This document shows, piece after piece, positions 23,568 through 33,372 of a stretch of DNA of 64,000 nt. The notes under the pieces are model-generated. The model worked only from the letters and a program-made list of their open reading frames with translations, searched no databases and was not told where the DNA came from. The first letter of the stretch is position 1, and each line of letters starts with the position of its first letter. Source of the DNA: Phragmites australis (lineage: Eukaryota > Streptophyta > Magnoliopsida > Poales > Poaceae); the NCBI RefSeq assembly GCF_958298935.1, contig NC_084940.1, positions 18,967,146 through 19,031,145 of the forward strand, written 5' to 3'. Position numbers and translations under genes: made by a program.

Positions 23568-24720
23568 TTTTGGTAAGGTTCCTTGGCATGTATTAATGCC
23601 GAAGGCCCTACACACTATCGGAGCTATGCAATACCTTCCAGGAAACCTAGGCAGTCTTACCTTCCAGGTGACCTAGGCATGCTATGCCCACGGTGTGTAG
23701 GCTTGACGTGCTCCCAAGGAAACGTCTGGGGTGCACCGCAACACTGTCCACTAAAGATGTGCCCTGACGCGTGGCATTTATGTTACCGAAGTTGTGCAAT
23801 GCCTTCCAGGGCACCCTGGGCATAATCTGCCCTACAGGTGACCTAGGCAAAAGCATGTCATGCAAAGAAGATTCCTTACCACAGCATACCTTAGTGCACC
23901 GCATCCTCACATCAGGGCAGTCCCCTAATATGCGGCGTCCACACACTATCAAAGCTACACAATACCTTCCAGGAAATTTGGGTAGTCTTTCCCCCAGGTA
24001 ACCTAGGCATGCTACGCCCACGGTGTGTGTGCTCCACTTCCTACCAGGGAAAAGCCTACCCTCCAGGAAACCTTTTCAGGTGACCTTGGGTTTAGGCAAC
24101 CGATGCTTACTGGTGCGTGGGCTTGTCATGCCTCCGGAGAAATCCCCAGAGTGCGTCGCAACTGCATTACCAAGGAATTCCCTTGATAGCCGACATCTAC
24201 ACACTATCGAGGCTACACAATACCTTCAGGGAACCTAGGCATTCTTGCCTTCCAGGTGACCTAGACTTGCTACGCCCGCGGTGTGTAGGCATGTCGTGCA
24301 ATGAGGATTCCTTGCGACAACATTCCTTGAAGCACTGCAACTCCGCCACCGAGGACAACCTCCGGGGCGTGGCTTCGACAACCGAGGCTACACAAATGCC
24401 TTCTAGGACACCCTGGGCATAATCTGCCTTACAGGTGACCTAGGCATAGGCAGCGCCCGCGGGTGTGGGCCTCACTGTCTATCGAGACTACGCAATGCCT
24501 TCCAGGAAATCTAGGCAGTCTTGCCTTCTAGTTGACCTAGGCATGCTACATCCGCGATATGTGGGCTTGTCACGCCACCCGAAGATGTCCTACGGGTGGC
24601 GCCGTAATACGGTCTATCAAGAAAATCCCTTAGTACATGGCAACTACACTTCGGAGGCCACACAATGCCTTCCAGGAAACCTGGGCAGACCCGCCCCCTA
24701 GGCGACCTAGGCACGATGCA
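23568..24720. repeat. About 170-bp tandem repeat in the Tat-B 3' UTR
   Basis: The phrase CAATACCTTCCAGG or a close form recurs near 23628, 23798, 23960, 24212, 24392, 24493 and 24664, giving spacings mostly of 160-180 bp with deletions and additions. Each unit contains an internal duplication (CCTTCCAGGAAACCTAGGCA, then CCTTCCAGGTGACCTAGGCA). This is the third repeat family in the same 3' UTR. Confidence 0.85.
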
Positions 24721-25259
24721 TCTGTGGGAGTGCAGGGATTTTGCATGGTTATAATAGCTAAGTTTTGCAGTCTACTGTTGGCAACAAGAAGCTGTTTGTA
24801 GCATAAAACATAGCTAGGTTAAACAACTGCTCATGTTAAATAAGAATGTAACTTAAGTTCTACTGCATCTACTTAGTAGCTATCTATTGCAAAAGACTTC
24901 TAACAATATGGTTGGAGGCCTTCAACAGACTCTAACCTTGCCGCATGAAAGACTGATCACTAAGTAAACTACTGGGTAGTTAACAGTGGGCATACCTTTG
25001 TAGGAATAAGGCCTCTATTGTGAGGCTTGGCGTCCTCGAAGCCTGTGGCTAGGCTAGGAGAGGCGGTCCTCGACCGCCTCGGCCCCTAGCCGCTGCCTGG
25101 ATCCAGAGGTACTTCATCTGGAGCCTGGCGACAATGTTTCCCCGATTCAGTTCTCGTTGCTGGGTATGGTATGGTTGGTAGTGGGGTTGGTGGTGATGGT
25201 GCAAGGTTGAGGGGTCGGGGATTCGCCCGGCAGTTTGCCTCAGGCCTCTGAACTCTGTG
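24721..25259. other. Tat-B region between tandem arrays and gag, no gene seen
   Basis: It holds an AT-rich part (24740-25020), one degenerate 108-bp repeat unit (about 25052-25130), and a G/T-rich stretch. No protease, RT or integrase motif is visible on either strand, so Tat-B passes directly from gag to its 3' UTR. Confidence 0.55.
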
Positions 25260-26079
25260 TCATCCTTCGCTGGCTCCTTCAGCTACCAGGTAATCTGCTT
25301 GCCTTCCGAGGTATTCCTCCAAGAAGGTAACAAGGGTGCGACAGTCGTTGGTGTTGTGGCCGCGCCTGGTCCGTGCAGGACACACCCGTATGCTTCCGGG
25401 GGCACCAGAGCTTGGAGTTGTCGTTGGGGTCGTTGCCGAAGGTGGTGTGCCCCGGAGCCTGTGGTTTCCCCAGGGTTTCCTTCCCCTTTGGGAGACCATC
25501 GAGGCCGCCCGGTGTGAACCGGTTTTTGGAGCTGAAGTGGTTCTGACTATGCCTCCCCGGACAAGGCGGGCTTGGAGTTCCCTGCGCGCGGTTGGTGTTG
25601 CCAGGACGGTGTCGAAACCACTTGCGGGATCCGCGCCCCCCGGAGCCCTCCGTCTCCTTGGAACCCTTTCTTGCCTGAGGGGCCCAAGGAGGGCGCTGGG
25701 TGGACAGACTTTCCGAAGATGTTGGCTCGCTCGGGGTATTCCAGGCGTGGTCAAAGGGGATACCCGGGGACCAAGACCAGTTGGGAGCATTCCTGGGTTG
25801 GACCGCGCAGAACCATTGGAAGGTGGCCTACTTGGCTGTGGCTTTAGCCGGGTCCTCTCCTGAGGCGGTGAGGTCTTTGTTGTGCAAGGGCTGGAAGGCC
25901 CCTGCGCCATCTTGAGTTCCTGTACCGACCCAGGGTTCTGGGTTGGCCAAGGTCGGAGGAACACCGTCCCACACAGCAGCGGGGCTGGAGCATGCATATG
26001 GTGCGTATGGCTGAGATAGCCATGCATGCGGTTGCATGCTTGCAACGATGGGTATGGCGGCTTTAGCCGATTCTCTCAT
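25260..26079 (-). pseudogene. gag of Tat-B, frameshifted
   Basis: The minus strand opens with a start at 26079 and continues after a frameshift in the frame 26045-25260. Near the C-terminal end is CPARTRRGHNTNDCRTL, the Tat-type gag zinc-binding motif (compare RGHNTDNYRTL at about 52475-52505 in Tat-C), then a TFLEEYLGRQ tail. The middle is Pro/Arg-rich and low in recognisable structure. The leader between primer-binding site and start (AGAACATAGAAGTGC-type sequence, CTAAGAGAGGTAGG) matches Tat-C at 51160-51190. With no pol, Tat-B is non-autonomous. Confidence 0.75.
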
Positions 26080-26123
26080 GGTTTTCCTGGTGCATTCCTA
26101 CCTCTCTTAGCACTTCTATGTTC

Positions 26124-26143
26124 GTTCCCCACGGATGGCGCCA
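26124..26143 (-). other. Primer-binding site of Tat-B
   Basis: On the minus strand this reads TGGCGCCATCCGTGGGGAAC, one base inside the LTR end (26145). TGGCGCC followed by a G-rich tail is the usual Tat-lineage site. I did not determine the tRNA. Confidence 0.82.
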
Positions 26144-26144
26144 C

Positions 26145-27043
26145 TGTTAGAGCAAAAGTTTGTCTTGCCCCAGCAAATACGGCGAGAGTTTCTTCTAAGG
26201 AGGAGACTCAAGCTTGGAGACGAAGTTTAAGAGGAAGGAACACCATGAGTATATTGATGATAGGAAAAATGGATCAATCTGGGGGGAGAACCACAGGTTT
26301 GCTATGATGCGTGTTCTGTCTCCGTTGCGACCGTCCCCTGCCCAGAGGACCGTGAACTCCTATTTATAGGGTCATGCGTAGCTTACCATACAAGTTATCA
26401 TAATGTACAAATATCCGGGGTCTGGCCAAATTACCCAGCCTTATCCCGAATGACTATCTTCTATCCTGTTGGGAGATAAATATCCACCGTAGTAATTATC
26501 GTGGTGCCTGCCCCCTGAAGCGGGCGAGCCAATAGCCAATTGCGGCTCGGCGCTGCACTGTTAGGGGTGTCAAGATAGCGCTCATCACATCGAGATGTCA
26601 GAGTGGCATCTATTCAGCCTGGGCCTTTAATGCTAGTCACTTCCTTGTAGGCAAAGCACGACTGGCGCTCCCCTCTCGGTAGATCTTCCCAGGGCCTACT
26701 GACTCACCCTGTTGCCTTCGGGAAGGTGGCTTGATCATCTCGGGGCGGGAGGCATAGAACAGGGAGGTCAAGACGTTGGGCAGCGGGACCCCAAAGGGCC
26801 GGGACTTAGGGAGGCCGAAGCTTCGGAGGACCAAGGCATCGGGAGGCCATGTTTTGGAAGGCTTCGGGAGGTCGAACTGGCGAAGCCAAGGGAGGGCTTC
26901 GTAGGTGCGAAGGGTACCGTGAAAGGATCTGATGATATCGGAGATAGAGCTTTTAGCAGAGGATTTGGAGATCAAGGCTCCGGAGGGACCTGGATGGTGA
27001 TCTTCAACCGTTATCCTCATGCTGGTTTATTTTCCCCCCAATA
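26145..27043 (-). mobile_element. 5' LTR of Tat-B (reverse)
   Basis: It is 899 bp. On the minus strand it starts TATTGGGG, where the related solo LTR at 30713 has TGTTGAGG (a G-to-A change in the terminal TG), and ends CTCTAACA. A TATA box (CCTATAAATAGG on the minus strand) lies near 26366. The flank AAAAG (27044-27048) nearly matches GAAAG at 11308-11312. Confidence 0.9.
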
Positions 27044-27048
27044 AAAAG

Positions 27049-28036
27049 GTATTCAGATAAGGTTTCTATTGGCTTAGGGCTCTTCATGATGCAAGCGAGT
27101 TGGGAAAAAAGTGTACATGCTATCAATTTCACAGTAGAAGAGTACATCAACCTGCTCAAGCCTTACAGACGATCCCTTTGTCATGGTCATTCGCGACTTG
27201 GGTGCTGGATATTCTAGGGCCATTCCTGATAGCACCCGGGGGCTTCGAGTTCCTATTCAATGCAATTGACACCTTCACTAAATGGATTGAAGCTGAGCCA
27301 GTCAGAAAAATCACGTCGGTGGCTGCCAAGAAATTCATCGTGAAAAGCATCATGACAAGATTCAGCGTCTCGGGTAGGATCATCACTGACAACGGTACTC
27401 AATTCTCTAGAACGACGTTCATCAATTACTGTAAGGAACTCGACACTATAGTCTACTTTGTGTTCGTGCACACCCACAAAACAACAGACAAATCGAGTGA
27501 GCAAATGACCTAATACTTCAGGGAATCAAAAACCCGCATCTTCAACCACTTATCCACCTACGCTAAAGCTTGGGCTTCCAAGTTGCCTAACGTACTTTGG
27601 GCACTTCAAATGACATCCAGCAGGGCAACAAGTGAAACATCTTTCTTCCTAGTCTACGAGGCCTAAGCAATGCTACCCTATGAACTAAAGATCAAGTCCC
27701 CCAAGTCAAACTATATGTCGATAAGGACAAAATCCCAAGAAGATATCAATGTTCTTGAGGAAAAAAGGACACAACTATTGAGAAGATTAGCATGGTACTA
27801 GCAAGCTCTCTGATGCTACCATGACTAGAATATCTGTAAAAGATCTTTTGAACTTGGAGATATGGTTCTATGACTCAAACAATCCAGAAAAATAACAACA
27901 AGCTATCTTTGAAGTGGGAAAGTCCCTATAGGGTGGTCAAATCTAATCGACCAGGGTCATATAGGTTATCTATGGAAGATGGTCATATCCTTAAAAACTC
28001 TTGGAATATTGACCAGCTTCATAAGTTCTATATATA
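27049..28036 (+). pseudogene. Tat-A integrase, 3' part of pol
   Basis: It resumes the reading broken at 11312: the zinc-finger half ending LVGK there is followed here by VFR, a stop, GFYW, then the DDE core (LDILGPFLIAPGG near 27210, ITDNGTQFS near 27390). The catalytic Glu region and C-terminal domain are decayed (27510-28036), ending with DQLHKFYI. Stops at 27061 and 27510 and several frameshifts kill the gene. Together with 9136-11312 it shows that about 15.7 kb was inserted within the integrase zinc finger. Confidence 0.88.
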
Positions 28037-28539
28037 AGTACTTAGAATATATTTTGTACAATTTGCTATCATATTATCAATATATATTTTTTCGCCTATC
28101 TTAGAACAAATACCTTTAAAAACTGAGATAAGTCATAATTCGGGAACTTATACCCAAATGTGCACTCCGTTTTTTCAGACTGCCCATCTGGGAATCCTTC
28201 CCCGATAGCTAGTCATGAGCTTCATGTACATTCGGAGTACAAAACTTGTCAAGCATATATTTTTCTATTGAGAAGGGAAGATTTTTTTTTCTTTTAGGGA
28301 TTGTGGAGAACCTTATTGGATCTCCGAGTGCCTAAAAACTTAGACATTTTATGCTTGGATTCGAGTGTAAAGTTGTTGCGACAAACATCCCAATAAGAAA
28401 CTGCGTATACCCCAAAACTATCCAAAAGAGATGCTGAATACATGTTAAAACTTCCTTGTATTCAAAAGAAGGATTACAATCATCCACAGTTATTCTAGTA
28501 GTAGGAATCTTCCATTTAACAAGATTTTTAAGCTCTTTT
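28037..28539. other. Tat-A 3' region between integrase and antisense gene
   Basis: AT-rich, about 500 bp. On the minus strand short fragments look like decayed coding sequence that could be the 3' end of the antisense gene, but I cannot support a boundary. Nothing else is visible. Confidence 0.4.
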
Positions 28540-29118
28540 ATAGATAAGCTAATGGAGAGATAATTACAAACATTCCTAAAAGAGCTACCTGACGAAGAGG
28601 AAGGAGAGGCTTCCCTGGCTCTCCTGCCTAATGAGAGGTCAAGGTCAGTGGCGCCCTAGCCCCAGATCATTGACATATCTGATGATGATGATTTGGCCTC
28701 CCCACAATCACCGGAGTTTCTTCCTTGGCTACTCCTTCTGATCACCCTCGCGGTAACAACACGAGGATGGAGAGGGTGAAGCAGCGGGTGTCTTGCCATC
28801 TTTGATGGAAACATTGCCAGATGCCTCCTTCTCCTCTGCCTCAGCCGCAGCTTCTTTCTCCACTATGTCCACCTCCAAAAGATCTCAGTCCACCTCATCT
28901 TGGAACTAAGGTGCTTGGGGCTTGCCGCCTTTAACAAGGATGCCACGAGTCACAACCCTTTCTTTAACCTCCTCGTTGGAGGAGACATCGATGACCTCCA
29001 CTATTACTGTACTAGACACTGTGGAAGACGATGGAGGGGTGAGGGGTGTTTATTTGGGGTAAGAAGTTGAGTAGTCGAGAGAAGAGGGCACGTACTCCAG
29101 AGAAGGAAGATACTCCAT
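28540..29118 (-). pseudogene. Antisense gene remnant of Tat-A
   Basis: On the minus strand a start codon at 29118 opens a 22-codon frame (MEYLPSLEYVPSS), after which coding-like sequence continues in other frames, rich in Glu, Ala and Ser (VIDVSSNEEVKERV, EKEAAAEAEEKE). It lies between integrase and the 3' LTR and faces the opposite way from pol, the position where Tat-lineage elements are known to carry antisense ORFs. A TATA box precedes it by about 45 bp. The function of such proteins is not established. It is broken by frameshifts and stops. Confidence 0.6.
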
Positions 29119-29162
29119 GATCAAACTCAAGTTTGGTGCAGCTGAGATCTGGCGCCCGAAGG

Positions 29163-29170
29163 TTTATATA
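29163..29170 (-). promoter_or_regulatory. TATA box for the Tat-A antisense gene
   Basis: The minus strand reads TCTATATAAACC, with the TATA core 45-52 bases before the antisense start codon at 29118. The distance leaves room for a short leader. It is an inferred promoter. Confidence 0.55.
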
Positions 29171-29491
29171 GACCAACAGGTCATGAGGTGAGACACCTCA
29201 CCTACCGTGCTTTAATTACGGGTGTGGCTGCATTATGAGTCACAGGTGCACAAGCGACGATTGATCATCAAAGCTACATCTTTTTAGCTGACCGATGCAG
29301 ACAAAGAGGATGACTTCAGTGCAGTCATTTACCCATTGTGTTTTCCAAGGCATGGGAGTAGTCAAAAGGATGGAGCCACAATCCCTTCAAATTCATGACG
29401 AACAATCTTTTTCCACCACCACGCAAATTTTCAACTATCATGGTTCAACTTTCGAGCCTATACAATGATGAGTTTTATTTCCCTTGTACTT

Positions 29492-30250
29492 GGCAAGGAG
29501 GGATAATTTTTAGGGCCGACTTGAAAATCTACACGGATGTGACAAAGAATCAAGTACTCTCTTGAGAACTCAGAGGCATTCCAAATCCTGAGTATTTGAT
29601 CTTAGAACCCAGGAAACCTGATTAGATATTTTATCCTAATAGAAAATTCGAGCCTACTCGCTGATATGGTCATTCAAAAAGCTTATCTTTGCTAGCTATA
29701 TACTTGAACCGTCAAAGCCTTAATTCACGTGCTGATTGGGGGCTTGATGATGAATAATGTATAGTTACCATATCTGGATACCTCAGGGTGTCCTTTAATT
29801 CTTGGAGCATATCTTTATCTCTAGGAAGAGGATCACTAGAAGAAAGGGAATACCTGTAGGTACCGAAAGCATCCTGTAACCAGGAAGGTCTATCTTCAAG
29901 AATAGGAATGAAGAGTCCAGAGGACGAACGATACCCCCATATATATTCGGAGCTAGGGGACCCTGCGGGTGGAGGGTTCCACAAGCCACTACAAATCATT
30001 GGAAGCCCATACAAGCCAATAGAAGTCAAGGAAAAAGTCACCAACTAGGTTTAGATCCATCTAAGCTAGCTGCACGCCCTTGTAGGAGGCTCAGATCAAT
30101 ACAAGATAAACAAGGCATACAGTTATTATCCTCAAGGAGGTTCGAACCTGTCTAAAAACCCCTGTGTGTTCCCCTTGTGATTCTCTACTCAAAGCATCCC
30201 CCCTATTCTTTAACAAGTTCGTTAGATCGGTTATTTACCAATCGTCGATA
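29492..30250 (+). mobile_element. Probable 3' LTR of Tat-A
   Basis: A purine tract (GGCAAGGAGGGA) ends near 29492, as expected before an LTR, and recognisable MULE coding sequence resumes at about 30251, just after CCAATCGTCGATA. The interval of about 760 bp contains GGTTCGAACCTGTCTAAAAA near 30150, a motif I associate with Tat-type LTR 3' ends. The first and last bases do not show clean TG..CA, so both ends are approximate. The partner 5' LTR is outside the window. Confidence 0.5.
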
Positions 30251-31800
30251 GGTGGGAAGACAGATGAAGGAGGGGATCCTACCTAGTGTTATGAAGGATC
30301 TGCATAAAGCTAGCAGCATGCTCAGAATAGTGAAAATTGCAAGGAGTGATGATGACTTTGCATACATAACATTGGTTGATCCTAGCAATATCACTAGAAG
30401 GCACACAGTGAACTAGAAAAACCACAAATGCTCATGAAGGTAGTGGCAACTAACAGGAAAACCTTGCAACCATGCATTAGGGTGGATATGTACCAACAGA
30501 GGTGTAAAAATTAAAGATTTTATTCATGAATACTATTCGGTCCAAAAGTTTAGGGTAGCCTATGTTGCCATGATTCCACCAATACTAGATAGGTCATAGT
30601 GGCATGTGGTCGACCTAGGCTTCAAGGTATGCCCACCTAAACAGAAAAAGAGGTCCAAGAAGTCCTAGAGTTTAGAGAATATGGGAGATTCCTGAACCTA
30701 GGGCAAGAAGAGTGTTGAGGGGAAAATAAGCCAGCCTGAGGATAACGGTTGAAGATTACTATCCAGGTCCCCCTGGAGCCTTGATCTCCGGATCCTCAGC
30801 TAAAGGCTCAACCTCCGAAGTCATCAGGTCCCTTCACGGTACCTCTTCGTACCTTCGAAGCCTTCCCTTTGCTTAACCGGCTCGGCCTCCCAAAGGCTCA
30901 GCCTCCCGAAGCCTCAGCCTCCCGAAGCCCCGGTCTTCCGGAGTCCTGCTTCCCAAAGCGTTCACCTCCCAGATCCATGCTTCCCGAGGCCCCCGCCTCG
31001 GGACGATCGGGCCGCTTCCCGAAGGCAGCAGGGTGAGTCAGCAGTCCCTGGAAAGATCTACCGAAAGGGAAGTGTCGGTCGTGCTTTGCCTACCAAGAAG
31101 TGACCGGCATTAAAGGCCTAGGCTAATGGGTGCCACTCTGACACCCTAGCGTAATGGAAGCTATCCTGACACCCCTGACAATGCGGCGCCGGGCCGTAAT
31201 TGGCGACCAGCTCACCGCACTCCAGGGGGCAGGCACCATGATAGTTACCACGGTGGATATTTATCTCCCCGATAGGATAGAAAGTAGTTATCCGGGATAA
31301 GGCCCAGTAATTCGGTCGGGTCCCAGATATTCGTACATTATGATAACTTGTACGCCAAGCTACACATGACCCTATAAATAGGGGGCTATGGTCGTTTGGG
31401 GACAAGAAGAAGGGAGACATGCAAACAAAAAATGGTGGCTACGAACACAGAACACGCATCACGGCAAACCTGTGATTCTCCCCCCCCCCCCCCAGATCGA
31501 TCCATTTTTCCTATCATCAATATACTTATGGTGTTCCTTCCTCTCAAACTTTATCTCCAAGCTTGATCTCCTCCTTAGAAGAAACTCTCGCAGTATTTGC
31601 TGGGGAAAGACGAAATCTTACTCCAACCAAGAGTGAAGTGTAGAAGCTGTGGAGGTTTTGGTCACTTTGAGAAGACCTGCAAGCTTGTAGAAGCACCTGA
31701 TACAGGAGAAGAAACTAGTCAAGCTACACCAATCAAGAGGTACATTGTCAATTCTAGTCAGGCAACACCATTCCTCCAATTTGGCTTTATAACTATCTAA
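30251..31800 (+). pseudogene. Mutator-like (MULE) transposase, C-terminal part, split by a solo LTR
   Basis: Upstream of the LTR the plus strand reads LPSVMKDLHKAS, then RSDDDFAYITLVDPS, then a SWIM-type zinc-finger core (W..TGKPCNHAL near 30430-30475), then FIHEYYSVQKFRVAY and VDLGFKVCPP. This order is characteristic of plant MuDR/MULE transposases after the catalytic domain. Downstream of the LTR the same frame order resumes with a CCHC knuckle (KCRSCGGFGHFEKTC, about 31637-31685). Stops (around 30414, 30432, 30597) show it is dead. The DDE core is not in the window. It appears to be the host into which Tat-A inserted. Confidence 0.85.
30713..31628 (+). mobile_element. Solo LTR of the Tat-B type inside the MULE transposase
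   Basis: It begins TGTTGAGGGGAAAATAAG and ends CTTACTCCAACC, where the last base would normally be A. A perfect TSD, AAGAG, lies at 30708-30712 and 31629-31633. It matches the reverse complement of 26145-27043 along its length and has a TATA box (CCCTATAAATAGGG near 31372). A run of about 15 C residues lies near 31476-31491. Confidence 0.92.
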
Positions 31801-32299
31801 ATTTAACTTTCCAACTGTGTTGGAAAGGATAAGGTGCCACTTGGGAGGGTGGCAGCCAGGCTACAAAGAAGAAGAAGATGCAAAAGAAGAACAAGACACC
31901 AAAGAAGAGGAAGGCTCAAGTTACATGGGTATAGGAGTTTTGCCACATTGATGTTGTGATCAATATAATTGCTAATAATTTTCCTGTCGTCCCAGGATGA
32001 CCAAGGTGATCATGCTAAGTCTTGAATTTATCAAGATTCTGAAATTTTATCTTGAATCGACATGTGTTATGAGATTGTTGTATGTATGATACAATTCAGA
32101 TGATAAAGAAATCATCTTCAAGCACTTGCCATATCCGTTACTCTAGGTTATTCATCTGTGTTGTCATTATGAGTTTCCAATGGAAACCATTTTGACGAAT
32201 ATATTTTTTTAACTTAATAGTAAATCAAAGTCGACTCATATAGTGGTATAATATTTGACATAATGACAACAATCAAATTACAATAGTAAGTAGTACATA
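31801..32299. other. Downstream of the MULE transposase, no gene seen
   Basis: A Lys-rich coding-like patch (AAGAAGAAGAAGATG, near 31865-31910) may still be MULE C-terminal sequence. The rest is AT-rich. No terminal inverted repeat of the MULE could be identified by eye. Confidence 0.45.
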
Positions 32300-33040
32300 G
32301 ATAGGCAGATAATAATTTATGGGGCTTTAGGAGACTAATTGAGGTCTCTGTACATGTCTTGGTAATTATATTCCACAAGCACATCATTATTTACGAAGTT
32401 GTCCTTCTTCTGCTGGATCATATTGTTGTTATGCTCTTGAAAACCATCTTGATAATAACTTGTTTCCATATTAATGTTAGGTTATATGTTGAAGTGAGCT
32501 TCAAACTTGTCCCCTTGAAATTATTTTCTATTTCTAACAGATTTAAGATATAGATCAACCAAATACTTAGGGGTACGATATTTCTTGGTATGATGATTTG
32601 TACAGCCACATCCGCATTAGAGACAAGTTGATCAAACAAATGCAACTTGAAGAAGATCTTATAAACAACGGAGTTATAATTTGTCATAGACTTAAAGTCC
32701 TGGAAATGAATGAGTGACCATTCGTGAGTTGGTTCTTGCAAAATAACAACCTATTGTTGATCATAGCGCTCTTTGAGTAAGTTCCAAATAGTATGTATAT
32801 CATCTTCCTTCAGATATTCATTCTCTAGATCTGGATGGAGGTGATTCCTTAAAAAAATATAAGGTAGCATGTTTGGTTTGTTTAAGTACCTCTAGAGCAT
32901 CAGGTTGAGTTTCACTTATTGCTGCAATAAGACCTCACGATGTTGAACAAATGTTTACGTCCATAGCCTAAGTTAGATAGTTGCTACCATCTAACGTGAG
33001 TTCATTAAACTCTTTGTTGGAAATATGAGACATGTACTAC
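32300..33040 (-). pseudogene. Copia-like gag remnant (UBN2 type)
   Basis: Read on the minus strand, sequence starting near 33035 gives MSHISNKEFNELTLDGSNYL, then ATLYFFK, and after breaks EWSLIHFQDFKSMTNYNS and KLHLFDQLVSNAD (32741-32600). The FxELxLDGSNYxxW start and the HxxDFKSxxxYN motif are typical of the gag family found in plant copia-type elements. No zinc knuckle or pol is visible. It lies in AT-rich sequence and has several stops. Confidence 0.65.
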
Positions 33041-33372
33041 ATGAAATGACCATGCATGGAAAGGTTGTAATCGTGCAAAAATTAAAAATAAGATGATTCT
33101 TTAATATAGATGTAATCTTCTATAAACAACAAGTGACACAGTCGCTACTAATGTTTTGGACGTCATTCCTGAGGGAATAGGTGATTTGATAATAGTTGTC
33201 AAAATATATAGACTCTATGCTATAAATTTTGGTTATACACGTTGAAGGTAGTCACCATGCTGATATGTAACATGATGTGGACCTCACAGTAGTAGGCGAA
33301 AAACTCGCTGCTATAAGCATGAACTCTGTCCTGTAAGGACAGGCGATCTTATAGTCATAGTCAATGCTATAG
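33041..33372. repeat. Unclassified repeat sequence, left part
   Basis: It carries GAAGGTAGTCACCATGCTGATATG followed by AAAAACTCGCTGCTATA. A diverged version of the same order (GAAGGTAATCATCATATTAATATG, GAGAAACTTATTGTTATGA) lies at about 36849-36920, beyond the solo LTR. It may be the LTR of the copia-like element. Confidence in that assignment is low. Confidence 0.4.

Noticed and set aside
25336..25863. A 175-codon frame on the plus strand
   Set aside because: It is the opposite strand of the Tat-B gag, which carries the recognisable zinc-binding motif.
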